Of a stretch of DNA of 64,000 bases, positions 24,655 through 36,793 are shown in pieces. Under the pieces are notes generated by a model that was given only the letters and a program-made list of their open reading frames with translations, made no database searches and had not been told where the DNA came from. Position numbers and translations under genes: made by a program. Numbering within the stretch: the first letter of the stretch is position 1; every line of letters begins with the position of its first letter. This stretch comes from Ailanthus altissimus (Eukaryota; Streptophyta; Magnoliopsida; Sapindales; Simaroubaceae): contig OX327694.1 of assembly GCA_946807835.1 (NCBI GenBank), positions 2,802,001 to 2,866,000 on the forward strand, written 5' to 3'.

Positions 24655-27130
24655 TGTAATAACCAGTATCCACAACCGATAAGAATAAGTATTTATATAT
24701 ATAAATATACATATTTTTATTTGTATGTGGGTGATACTTGATTTATGTATTGTTATTAGTAGTGTTTGTATAGGTTAAGGACATACTATTAGCAATGGGT
24801 TTATTTGCAAGAATTTAGATTTATTTTAGGGATCAATTTGTAATACTTTAAAAGTTTTTAGGAAAAATTCATAAATATAAAAAATTAGTCTCTTAATATA
24901 AAAATACACTTTTGAAACCTTAATTCACTATTTTGGGTTGAGCTATCCCTTTAGAGAGAGAGAAGGGAGAAATAGAGGGGAGAGAAAGAGAAGAAGAAGA
25001 AGAAGAAATTGGAATTTTGGATTTTAAGAGGTATATCACAACTATTTCTCAATTTATTGGTGTTAATTAAGTTAATTTCTTTAAGTTTTGATTTTTGAAA
25101 ATATTTATAATTGAGGATTTGATGTGTATTTCGTAAGATATTGTGAGAATTGATGATGATCTATGTAGATAGCTTGATAAATCATGATGAGTTGTAGAAT
25201 TTCTGCTTGATAGTCTCTTGATCCAAGAATTTTATAACTTGTTGTGATTCGATTCTAATTTTAAATTTTGAGTATATAAAATTAGACATATTTAGGATCA
25301 TCTGAGACTTTGAATTGATTGAAGATTCCGGAAATTGAATTTTTAGTAAATTTACCAAAATAACCCTGAAATTATGGAAATCTCCTGTGCGAACAGTATG
25401 ATACAGTGGCGAACAATTTTTGGCCTACTGAATGATCTTTAAAAATTACAAATTTGTGGAATATCATAAGATTATATGTTTAATATGATATACTCAGAAT
25501 TGAGAATTTAGATCAATGTGGTTAAATTGTTAGAATTTTTTAAAGTGTATCAACTCATTGCAGTATTTGATTAACAGATTTTTAAAGTTATGGAATAAAA
25601 TAGTTTTAAAATACTTTTGACAGGGATTTTGAAGTGAAATATTTATCATGGGTTTAAATATATGTCAAGAGTAATTATATGGTATTTTTGTAATTTTTGA
25701 GTTAGTATTTGATTTTATAAAATTACGAGACAGAATACTGTTCATTAAATATCTTTATCCCGCCAGAATAATAGTTTGAATTTGATGGTGTTCATGAAAT
25801 GGAATGTGTAGGAATTATGATATAATATTCATATATAAGAAGTATATATGAGTTAAGAATGATATATTCTGATTTTGGAGTAATTGGACATCATTTGATG
25901 TATTAGAAAATTTTGTTAAGTGTAAGTGGTCAGAATGATAGGTTTTGAGAAACCGAGTAATTAGACCAATTTGATGTAATAAATGCATTGTGTATAATTT
26001 TGTAAGCTATTTAAAGTATTTTGTGTGAATTGTGAGGCTTATGAAAGGATTAATCTCCATTTATAGGTTAAGGAGAATTAAGCCTTGTACCCGAAAGTGC
26101 TAAGAGATAAGTATACTAGACTTTTTACTGAAATCAAAATAAGCATAGTAATTATCTATGTATGATTTTGTAAATGTGCTTAGAAATATATTTATGTTAT
26201 GCCAAAGTGTATTTGATATGAAATGTGAAAGACATATATTTATGAATGTGAGCATTAACATTGAGTATGGACATACATGTGTTTTTGAAAGTGAGCTTTC
26301 AAAATGAAATGTGTTTAACAAAGAAAGCTTTGAAGTGTAATATGTCTATAAGAAATATTTTGTATTTTGAGGATGCTTGAACTCACTATTGACTTAGTAG
26401 GCATCTTATATGATTTTTGGAGCCTTTATGTGTGGCATTTCCTTCGGGATTGGTATATGTTATGTGTTCCGTATATAGAGAGGATCCTATTGGTACCTAA
26501 AGGAAGATTGAGTTATCACATTCGTGTGGTGGCGTATTGGTGCATATGAGAAGACTCACCGATGATCAGGGTGAGGGTTTGGCTCTTACCTTCGGGCTTG
26601 AGCATTATATATGTGTAATTTAAACCTCACTTGTACTATTACTCTCATACGGTATGTCACCTATGAGTAACATTTGGCTCATTATGTGATATGTGATGTG
26701 TAAGTCCTATTAAGTAGTAGTTGAGTGATGGTATTCCTGTAATATATTTTGAAAGAATGTGTAAGCGCTTACATGACTTGTGATTTGATAAGATTATGAT
26801 TTTGATTGATCACAACATATCATATATATGCATTGTGTACATATATGTATTTGTATTTAATATATGAAAAATTAGTATGCTTACTGAATTTTATACTCAT
26901 TATAGTTTATGGTGATTTCAGGTAAATAAGGTACATGTGTGCTTAGCAGATTTGGCAAGGCTTCTGCTGTTCCTTGGCTTTCCTAAGTTGTTAGGTTGCT
27001 GAGTGTTTCATTTGAGGACACGTGGGATAAGATATTTGATTTGTCCCTATTGAATAAATACTTATGTATTATATTATTGAATGAGTGTAAGTTATGTCAT
27101 GTATCAGATCTTTTGGGTCTGGAGCGTGAC
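24655..27130 (+). repeat. Solo LTR, Ty3/gypsy type (family III, copy 2)
   Basis: 2476 bp, starting TGTAATAACC and ending GGAGCGTGAC, with the final A apparently lost. The flanks are GGGAT (24650-24654) and GGGAAT (27131-27136), an imperfect target duplication. Element A carries a single GGGGATGGTCTGA-like site here, on -. It is shorter than copy 1 by a deletion near its 3' end. Confidence 0.85.
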
Positions 27131-28889
27131 GGGAATGGTCTGATTATAAGTTTTCCTTGTGAGCAAATATACAAATATTCTCATTAGGCAACAAAATCTT
27201 CAAGTTCTTTAATAGGTGCTAATAAGAATTTTCAATGATTCTACGCATCATTGTTAATCCTGGATAACTAAGTCTATTATGCTATAATATAAATATTTTT
27301 GCATCATTGTACTTCTGGTACATTACTGCGTAACTTTTAATTGAATTTATAACTATATAATACAGACTAGATGATAAGGCAAAAAAGCTTTTCAAGTATA
27401 TATTTCTTTTCTGGGATGTTAAAAGTGATGTAGATATATTTCACATTATTTTCAGTTAAAGTCTCAATGTGATATCTATTTTGGTGAATATTTTTAAAAC
27501 TAAGCAGATTTCTTCTGGATATTCTAGCATATAAAGCTTCACTTATATATAATTTTGTTCCACTTACTAACAAGATTGTTGCTTTTCAGAGTCTTCAATT
27601 AGATCTGCATGACCTAATATGATATTGACTTTTTTCCTTCAATCATTGTTACTTTTGTAAAATATTTCTTATCTCGAAGAATAGTGTATGTAGTTACACT
27701 GTCAACTAAAAATGCATCCCCAATTTTCTTCTCCAAAATGGATAATTCATCCTTAAAAGCCATTCCTTATATAAAATAAAAGTTCATATTAAACATCAAA
27801 ATAATACATTACAAAAAGTTACGATCCCTCTTTATTTTTACAAAAAGTTGCATCTTTTCATCAATTTTATAAAAAGTTGTATTTCATACATACAAAAAGT
27901 ATAACAAAGATCATAGAGATATTTAATACTTAATGATCAACTTTTCATTCTTTATCCCCAAATAAATTAAAGATATCTAGATGAATAAGATCTGTTGGAT
28001 CTAAGTTATCAATAAGATTTATCAATATATTCTTTCCTTTTGCCTTGATAGATGCCTCATAAAGGTTGAATAGATGCTTTGGGGTACGACATATTTATAA
28101 CCAATGTTCTTTTGCACTATATCAATAACAATTATTTTCATAATACTTAAGGCGTTTATTCTCTACACCATTATCCTTGTCTTAGTGTTTTTATGGTATT
28201 TTAGTATTTCTTCGTTCTTGGTACTTACGAGCACCATGAGGGTGATAACAACGCTCTCTTTCTCTCCTACGACCACATCCAACTTTATTATGAGTATTTA
28301 CATTCGCTTCTGAGAATGGTTAAGAACTAGTTCGAATTGATTTTTCAATAAGAGCTAATTATTTTTTCAGCAAGCAGAAGACATAAGATTAACTCTGAGT
28401 ATTTCTTAAGTCATAGTTTGCTATACTGTTGCTACAGAACAAAATTAAAAGCATAAAAGTTAGAGAATGTCTTCTCTAACATATCATATTTTGTAACTTT
28501 CTCACCACACAATTTCATCTATGAGGTAATTCTGAATAAAGAAGAATTATAGTTAGCAACAGATTTAAAGTCCCGCAATCGTAGATTCATCCACTTATAT
28601 TTTACTTTTAGAAGGAACGCATTTTTCTGACGATTATATCTTTCTTTTAGATTTTTCCAGAGGATTTATAGTTCTCTACTATCAAATATTGAGCTTTCAG
28701 ACTCTTATGTAGGTGATGACAGAGAAAAATCATAGCTCTCGACTTGTCCTGCAATGACACATTATTTTCTTTTTTTGATCATCTTTTTCAAACCATTAGC
28801 TTGGAGGTGCATCTTGGCATCTAGTACCCATGACAGATAATTTTTCCCTGGACATCAAATGCAGGAATTTGTAAATTTGTAAGAGACAT
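27131..28889 (-). pseudogene. Copia element B gag, protease and start of integrase
   Basis: On -, gag starts at an ATG at 28889 (MSLTNLQIPA-like). An Arg/Gly-rich zinc-knuckle region follows at about 28100-28330, then a protease (about 27400-27740) and the pre-integrase zinc region down to 27131. The order is the normal copia order and it parallels 31536-33270 of element A. Many stops are present. Confidence 0.8.
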
Positions 28890-28969
28890 TTTTTAGTGAG
28901 TTTGAATATAAAAAAGAGAATTAAAATTAGTATGATAAAATATAAATATTATTCAACAAATATATAATG

Positions 28970-29265
28970 TAAAACATAAATATCAAAAGCAACTTTAGGA
29001 TACACAACCTTCCATATACATAAAACAATCATAATTAGGAGACAATGACTTTCATGTATCAATAGTATTGAAGATGCATAGCCTTCCATTTGTTAATAAT
29101 AATGAGGAGACATAGCCTTATATAGATTAATAGTACTGAGGAGGCTTAACTTTTCATAGGATGATAGTAATAAAGAAGCAGGACCTTCTATATATTGATA
29201 ATAATGAGAAAACGTAACCTTCCATATAAATAAATTGTTAAAAGAAATAGATTATAAATTTCTAA
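28970..29265 (-). repeat. Leader tandem repeats of copia element B
   Basis: A degenerate repeat of about 55-60 bp around the motif CATAGCCTTCCATATATT, at least five times. Element A's leader carries the complementary motif GGAAGGCTATGCCTC at 31300-31465. Confidence 0.65.
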
Positions 29266-29502
29266 ATTCTAGTTTAAAATTATAATAAATAATATTTGTC
29301 TTAATTTTCTAATATGGAAGGTTCAAATAAATGGCAACCATAGAATATACTCATAGTGATTATAAGCAATGATATAGACACATTACAAATACTAATTTAA
29401 TATAAATAAAATACATAAAATTAAAAAACATAAAATAAAGTAAGTTAAGAACTTAATTTAAAAATTAAGAACTGAACTTACTTGAAAATCGTATTGATAA
29501 CG

Positions 29503-29633
29503 TGTTATAAATAAAAAAATAATAACTAAACTTATCTTTAGATACTAAAAAATTTTTGAAAAGTATTTATAGACGAGTGAGGGAGTAAAATTTACAAAAA
29601 TACCCCCCCACCACATGTTATAACCGCCTTACA
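29503..29633 (-). repeat. 5' LTR of copia element B
   Basis: About 131 bp with TG..CA ends, and a TATAAATA box on -. Directly inside it on - is CGTTATCAATACG (29490-29502), matching element A's CGTTATCAGCACG primer-binding region. It is homologous to 11927-12119, including the CGAGTGAGG and TATAACCGCC blocks. Confidence 0.75.
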
Positions 29634-30541
29634 ATAATACATATATTAAAAACTAAACTTAACAATATTAACTTTTAAAGATTTAAATTTATATTTAAAT
29701 TAAAAATTAGATATATTAAGATTAACTTCATAAAATAAACTTTTTTAAAAAAAAAATTAAAAGGCATAATTTCTTTTAATATAAAAAAAGAAATTCAAGC
29801 TTAAAATCTCCACTTCAGCAAAAGAATAATACACTATAAGTTTTTTACTATTAAATCATTAAAGCAAGTGTAAATGTAGTCATACTTAAGTGAAATTTCT
29901 TCGTAGTCAATCATATTATGTTCATTATGTAACTCGGTATATATTAATTTATTTAATTAGTAATTTGATGTTCATTTTATATAACTTTATATACATTAAT
30001 TTATCTAATTAATAATTTTCTTTTAACCTAAGTGACCATTTTAAAATTTAAATATTAATTAAATTAATTTATAATTTTAGCATGAGTAGGTTTTGAAGTC
30101 TCCTTTCTAAAAAATAAAAATTTGAAGTAGAAAATTTTTGTATCACCTTAAACAAGAATTATGATCATCTCTTAAGCTAAGTTTACCTAAGCTTTTTAGA
30201 ATCTTCTGATACGTATTAGTACTTAGACATGAGTGGTCAAGACCTATTTTTATACAATATTTTCTTTTATTAATTATCAATCACATGCTTGTATTTATTT
30301 AGTGAAAGTTTAACTTATGAGAGGATTTTGATCCCCTTAAATAGTTCCTAATTAATATAATATGCTTCAAAATAAAATTAATAATATTCTTAACCACAAT
30401 AAAGAAACAAATTATTAATAAACTTAAAACCTATTAGTTGCTAATTAATTAAAAATATTTTTTAAATTACAAAAATTACCCTAAATTACATTATATTTTT
30501 CTTCTTATTGTTCTTTCTATTTCTAAAAAAACAACTGTATC
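29634..30541. other. AT-rich spacer between two head-to-head copia elements
   Basis: About 0.9 kb of very AT-rich DNA without coding potential, separating the two 5' LTRs. I see no gene, and no repeat I can name. Confidence 0.6.
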
Positions 30542-30813
30542 TGTTATAAATATAATAGTGAACAGTACTGTACAAGTGAACAGTGTCCTATAAATAAACA
30601 GTGCTGTAAATAGTATCCTCCACCAAAATCCCACATTGAAAAGATTTCACTTCTTTCTCATTCTCTCACTCTATAAATATAGGTGAATGCTTTCATTTAT
30701 GTACAAATAAGAAACAAATACAAATATTTATATATTTACAAAAGTGTTTATTTATATTTACACTTTGCATTCTAGTTCAAATTTTTTACTTCTTCATCTT
30801 ATTATTCACAACA
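30542..30813 (+). repeat. 5' LTR of copia element A
   Basis: 272 bp, TGTTATAAAT...TCACAACA, with a TATAAATAT box near 30670. It is followed directly by the primer-binding region CGTTATCAGCACG (30814-30826). Confidence 0.92.
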
Positions 30814-30880
30814 CGTTATCAGCACGATTCGTGATAACTACAAGTAAGAATTACTTACTTTCTTTCATTTAGATTTTAAA

Positions 30881-31020
30881 TATCATGTGGGATAACTGGT
30901 CGGTCGGCTCTGCCGCCTTGGTTGTAAATCACACTTTCTTAAATTTCAAATATTATGTGGGATAACTGGTCGATCGGCTCTGCCGCCTTGGTTGTAAATC
31001 ACACCCTCTCTTAAATTATG
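30881..31020 (+). repeat. 70-bp tandem duplication in the leader of element A
   Basis: Two adjacent copies, 30881-30950 and 30951-31020, each containing GGGATAACTGGTCG and TCGGCTCTGCCGCC. They differ by only a few bases and have clearly higher GC than the surrounding leader. Confidence 0.9.
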
Positions 31021-31535
31021 TAATTTATTTTCTATTATTTACTTCTTGCACAATTTGAGAGGGTATGCCCTCTAAAATAATTGTAATAATTTACTTTAAG
31101 TCTTTACTACCTTAGAACTGTTAAATAACGAATTTCTTATAAAAGACTGAATATATTTCAGATAGTCAATAAAGTAAATCAGGGATCTTCGGTTCAACCC
31201 CTTTGTTACTTTGGCTCATTCTGGTCATAATTCAAGTTTTGAAATAAGCAGTTTTTGTACTAATTCTATGCTTTATATTATTGATATTACTTAATTGAAT
31301 GGAAGGCTATGCCTCTTAATTGTTATTGCTTCATATATGTCAAGTTTCTTAATTATTATTATTCTGTTTAAGGAAGGCAATGCCTCATGAACTTTACTTT
31401 TGATATTTATATTTTATAATGTGACATATAGAAGGTCATGCCTCCTAAATTTTTTTTTTATATTCTGCATAAGGTTAATATTCTATGTACTAATTTTAAT
31501 TTTATTCTTCCATATCTAAAGGCCCTCTGAATAAA

Positions 31536-32483
31536 ATGTCTTTAACAAACTTACAAATTCCTGCACTTGACGTCTCTGGGAAAAACTACCTATTATGGGT
31601 GCTGGATGCTAAAATGCACCTCCAAGCCAGTGGTTTGGAAAAGACCATTGAAAAAGAAAATGGTACGTCCCTGCAGGATAAGGCGAAAGCAATGATTTTG
31701 CTTCGTCATCTTATACGTGAGAGCTTAAAAGCTCAATATTTGATCATAGATGACCCACAGATCCTCTGGAAAAATTTAAAAGAAAGATTTGACCATCAAA
31801 AGGATGTGTTCTTCCCAAAGGCAAAATATGAATGGATGAACCTGCGATTGTAGGATTACAGAACTGTTGCTAAATACAATTCTATCCTATTTAGAATTAC
31901 CTCACAGATGAAATTATGTGGGGAGAAAGTGACAGAGCATGATATGTTGAAAAAAATATTTTCAACCTTTCATGCTTCTAATGTAGTTCTACAGCAATAG
32001 TACTGTGAACGACGGTATACAAAATATTCAGATTTAATCTCATGTCTTCTGGTTACTGAACAGAATAATGAACTGTTATTAAAAAATCATGAATCACGTC
32101 CAACAGGTTCTTAACCATTCCCTAAAGTGAATGCAAATTTTCATAATAATGCTAGACGTGATCGTGGAAGAGGAAGAGGGCATGGTTATTACCCTCGAGG
32201 TGGTTATAAATACCAAAGACAGAGATATATTAAAGGAGGACAGAAGTACCAAAACAGAGAAAATGATATAGAAACCAAACGCCATCAGTATCATGAAAAT
32301 TTATGTTATCGATGTGGTAAAAATGGGCATTGGTCACGTACATGTTGTGCACCAAGAAATCAAATTTAGTCTCATGAGACATTTGTCAAAGGAAAATGGA
32401 AGAATATAGAGACAAATCTTATTGATGAATCAGATCCTGCAGATTATACTCATTTACAAGTCTTTGACTTCTTTGAAAACTGA
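31536..32483 (+). pseudogene. Copia element A gag
   Basis: Starts MSLTNLQIPALDVSGKNY, the usual beginning of copia gag. The conserved KLKEnL-like helix region carries a stop at about 31851. An Arg/Gly-rich segment (32147-32225) follows, then a CX2CX4HX4C zinc knuckle (CYRCGKNGHWSRTC, about 32303-32345). Further stops lie near 31998, 32112 and 32368. The gag ends near 32483. Confidence 0.88.
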
Positions 32484-32639
32484 AAAGGGGGCTTAATTAT
32501 TTACAAACTCTACATCTGTACTTTTATTTTATGTCAGTATGTTGTATATTTTTTTGTTTTTAATATTTATTGTGTTGGTTTCTCTTTATGTTTTATTGTA
32601 ATTTTTATTTTCTAATGTTAAATATTTTATTAAAGGATA

Positions 32640-35600
32640 TGACTTCCAAAAATAAACTGTTCACTCTAAAGAGAAAAGATTGGGATATCTGTTGGCTGAC
32701 AGTGCAACTACACACACTATCTTAAAAGATAAAAAATATTTCTCAAAATTAACAATGATTGAAGGAAAAATTAATACTATATCAGGTCCTGCAAATCTGA
32801 TTGAAGGTTCTGGAAGAGCAACAATCTTGTTAGAAAATAGAACAAAATTGTATATAAATGAGGCTTTATATGCTGGTAGATCCAGAAGAAATCTGCTGAG
32901 CTTTAAAGATATCCGCCGAAATGGATATCACATTGAGACCTTAAATGAAAATAATGTAGAATATCTCTGCATTACTTCTAATGTCTCAAACAAGAAATGG
33001 ATACTTGAAAAGCTTTATGCTTCATCATCAGGTTTATATTATACAGTTATAAATTCAACTGAAAGCTACCAGTAATGAACCAGAAGTTCAGTAATCCAAA
33101 CACTTTTACACTATGACATGACCGTCTTGGCCATCCAGGATCAACAATGATGCGTAAGATAGTTAAAAATTCTCATGAACATCCATTAAATAACCTAAAG
33201 ATTCTATTATTGAATGAAAATATTTGTACTGCTTACTCATAAGGCAAACTCATAGTCAGACCATCCCCTTCTAAGATTAGTCTAGAATTTTCATCATTCT
33301 TACAAAGGGTCCAAGGAGATATATGTGGACCAATTCATCCACCAAGTGGACCTTTTCGATATTTTATAGTTTTAATTGATGCATATGCGCGGTAGTCACA
33401 TGTGTGTTTAGTATTTACACGAAATGTTGCATTTGCAAAATTAATGGCACAGATTATTAAATTAAGGGCACAATTTCCAAAATACCCTATTAAGACAATA
33501 TGTTTAGACAATGCTAGTGAGTTTGCATCTAAAATATTTGATGACTACTGTACATAAGTGAAAATTGAAGTAGAACATCATGTACCACATGTTCACACAC
33601 AAAATGGATTGGCAGAATCCTTAATTAAACGACTTCAGGTAATTGCACGTACTTTATTGATGCGCGCACAATTACCAACTTCTGCATGGGGACATGTTAT
33701 ATTGCATGCTGCATCATTAATTCATTTTAGACCCACTGCTTATCATCAATATTTTCCATTACAACTTGTACTTGGTCATCAACCTAATATATCCCATTTG
33801 CGTACATTTGGTTGTGCTGTATATGTACCTATAGCACCTCCTCAACGCACTAAGATATGACCTCAACGTCGCTTGGGGATTTATATTAGTTTTAACTCAC
33901 CATTAATTATAAGATATCTTGAACCCCTGACAAGTGATCTGTTTATCGCACGATTTGCGGATTGACATTTTGATGAGACAGTATTCTCATCATTAAGAGA
34001 AAGAAATTTGCCTCCTGAAGTAAGGCATGAACTTTCTTGGAAAACGACCACTATGTCTCATTTAGACCCTCGCACAACTTAATGTGAAAATGAGGTGTAA
34101 AGAATTGTTCATCTTCAAAGAATAGCAAATGAATTACCAGACGCATTTGCAGATGCATCAAAAGTAACCAAATCATATATACCAGCTGCTAATACACTAG
34201 CTCGGGTTATTGTTCCTGTAGAATAATTTAATCAAATAGCAGCAAATGAATCATCCGCAGCACATCAGAAGCGTGGTAGACTAATTGGTTCAAATGATAC
34301 TGTTCTGCGAAAAAGAAAAATAAAAACACAAGATCTTATTGAAAATAATGCTCGAGCAAATGAATCCAAATTCTCTAAAACAACAGAAGGATTAATAGTC
34401 CCTGAAGAGACATAAGTCCCTGAAGTGACACATGTCCCTGAAGTGACACATGTCCTTGAAGAGACAAAAGTTTCAGAAGACATATTAGTCCCAGAAGAGA
34501 CACAAGAATTTCAAAATGAAGAAAATAATATAAATTATGCTTATACATGAGAGATGTGGCAACGAGATAAAATAATCGTTGATAATGTGTTCTCATTTGC
34601 AGTAGCTACTGAAATTATGAAAGATGATTTTGAGCCACAATCTGTTGATGAATGTAGAGAAATGCATGATTGGTTTTAATGAAAAGAAGCAATACAAAAA
34701 GAATTGACTTTACTAACTAAATGGAAAGTATTTGAACCTGTAGTCTGGACACCTAAAGATGTCAAACCTGTAGGACATAAATGAGTTTTTGTACGGAAAC
34801 GTAATGAAAATAATGAAGTCATCAAATACAAAGTAAGACTTGTTGCTCAAGGTTTCTCGTAGAGACCTAGTATTGATTATGATGAAACTTATTCTCCCGT
34901 AATGGACACAATTACATTTAAATTTCTGATAAGTTTGGCAGTCTAAAACAATCTTAGTATGCGTCTTATGGATGTAGTAACGGCATATTTATATGGATCA
35001 CTTGACACAGATATTTATATGAAAATCCCCGAAGGATTTAAAATGACTGAAGCATATAATTGAAATTTGTACTCAATCAAGTTACAAAAATCTTTATATG
35101 GATTAAAACAACCTGGGAGTATGTGGTATAACCGTCTAAGTGAATATTTGATAAAAGAAGGTTATATTAACAACCCAATATATCCATGTGTATTTATAAA
35201 GAAGTCAAACACTGAATTTGCTATTGTAGTTGTATATGTGGATGGCATGAAATTGATTGGGACTCCTGAAGAGCTCTTGAAAACTGCAAAATACTTAAAG
35301 AAGGAATTTGAAATGAAAGACCTAGGGAAGACCAAATACTGTCTCGGCTTGCAGATCGAGTATAAATCAAATAGAATCATTATCCATCAATCTATCTATA
35401 TTGAAAAGATTTTGAAAAGATTTAACATGGATAAAGCTCATCCATTAAGTACCCCTATGGTTGTTCGGTCTCTTGATCCTAAAAAGGATCCATTCCGCCC
35501 CAAAGAAGATGATGAGAAGATACTTGGTCCAGAAGTACCATATCTAAATACAATTGGTGCTTTATTATATTTAGCCCAATGTACTAGACCGGACATAGCT

Positions 35601-36260
35601 TTTGCAGTAAATTTATTGGCAAGATTTAGCTCTGCACAAACTCGACGTCATTAGAATTGTGTCAAACATATATTTCGTTATCTATATGGAACAATGAATT
35701 TGGACTATTTTATTCTAATGAACTAATAGAAAATTCAGGTCTAGTTGGATATGCAGATGTTGGGTACTTATCTGATCCCCATAAGGCTTGCTCACAAACA
35801 GGTTATATTTTTACCTACAACAATACAACAATCTCATAGCGATCCACAAAGCAAACTTTTGTTGCCATCTCATCAAATCACTCTGAGATTCTTGCACTCC
35901 ACGAAGCAAGTAGGGAATGTATATGGCTACAATCTGTCATTCATCACATTCAGAGTACATGTAGCATACGTTCTGCAACAGATATTCCAACAACAATATA
36001 TAAAGATAATGCAGCTTGTATTGCTCAAGTTAGAGACGGATATATCAAAGGAGATAGAACCAAACATATTTGTCCAAAATTCATCTACACCCATAAACTA
36101 CAACAAAACAAAAAGATTGATGTGAAACAAATACGTTCTACTGACAACTTTGCAGATTTGTTAACTAAATCTTTACCAACTTCAACTTTTGAGAAATTGG
36201 TTTACAAAATTGGCATGCGTGGCTCAATAAGTTGGCAAATTGATAAGATGTTACTTTGAG
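32640..36260 (+). pseudogene. Copia element A pol (protease, integrase, RT, RNase H)
   Basis: Protease at 32680-33075; its active-site segment reads DSATTHT, where copia normally has DSGATHT. Pre-integrase zinc region and integrase core at about 33080-33860 (GPIHPPSGPFRYF, then CLDNASEF). A spacer with a short VPE(V/E)T tandem repeat at 34395-34505. RT at about 34640-35650 (LVAQGFS, LYGLKQPG, and YVDG where the family has YVDD), then RNase H at about 35745-36180 (GYADVGYLSDPHKACSQTGY). Numerous stops and frameshifts. Confidence 0.9.
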
Positions 36261-36507
36261 GGGGAGCATTTCATCAGGGGGAGTATATTATTTCAGAAGA
36301 AGAAAAGTGTTAGTTACAAATGTGTACTGCACTCTTTTTTCCTTCGACCAGGTTTTATCCCACTGGATTTTACTGGTAAGGTTTTTAATGAGACAGTATT
36401 AAACACGTTAGATACCGTTGTACAAAATAGAGTTGTATTTCTTTGGCAATGTAAAATACAATTAAAAATGGTGTAACCTAAAGGAAAAGTTGAGATTATA
36501 GTAGAGT

Positions 36508-36517
36508 CCAAGGGGAG
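36508..36517 (+). other. Polypurine tract of copia element A
   Basis: CCAAGGGGAG immediately before the 3' LTR. Confidence 0.8.
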
Positions 36518-36788
36518 TGTTATAAATATAATAATGATAGTACTGTACAAGTGAACAATGTCATATAAATGAACAGTGCCGTAAATAGTGTCCTCCACCA
36601 AAATTCCACATTGAAAAGATTTTATTTCTTTCTCATTCCCTCACTCTATAAATATAAGTGAGTGCTTTCATTTATGTACAAGTGAGAAACAAATACAAAT
36701 ATTAATATATTTGTAAAAGTGTTTATTTATATTTACACTTTGCATTCTAGTTTAAAATTTGTACTTCTTCATCTTATTATTCACAACA
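36518..36788 (+). repeat. 3' LTR of copia element A
   Basis: 271 bp with the same ends and TATAAATAT box as the 5' LTR. About 20 differences by eye. Confidence 0.92.
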
Positions 36789-36793
36789 TTATC

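Larger units (their letters stand above)
11927..29633 (-). mobile_element. Ty1/copia element B, split by nested insertions
   Basis: One copia element on -, spread over 17.7 kb. Its own pieces, found by alignment to element A (30542-36788), are 11927-12552 (3' LTR, polypurine tract and 3' internal end), 16344-16778 and 19630 to about 19765 (reverse transcriptase), about 21190-22317 and 24390-24654 (integrase and spacer), and 27131-29633 (protease, gag, leader and 5' LTR). They sum to about 5.1 kb. About 0.8 kb (end of RT plus most of RNase H) is missing at the 12.55/16.34 kb junction, which accounts for the expected length near 6 kb. Inserted material occupies the rest. All coding parts carry stops. 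I see no clear target-site duplication at its outer ends. Confidence 0.85.
30542..36788 (+). mobile_element. Ty1/copia element A, complete outline but decayed
   Basis: 6247 bp with LTRs at 30542-30813 and 36518-36788. Gag, protease, integrase, RT and RNase H are in copia order. Flanks are GTATC (30537-30541) and TTATC (36789-36793), probably a 5-bp target duplication with one change. The LTRs differ by roughly 8% by eye, and the polyprotein has over a dozen stops and frameshifts, so it cannot move by itself. It is head-to-head with element B of the same family. Confidence 0.92.

Noticed and set aside
11922..29638. Target-site duplication around copia element B (ATACA against ATAAT)
   Set aside because: Only three of five bases agree in AT-rich DNA, which is not evidence.
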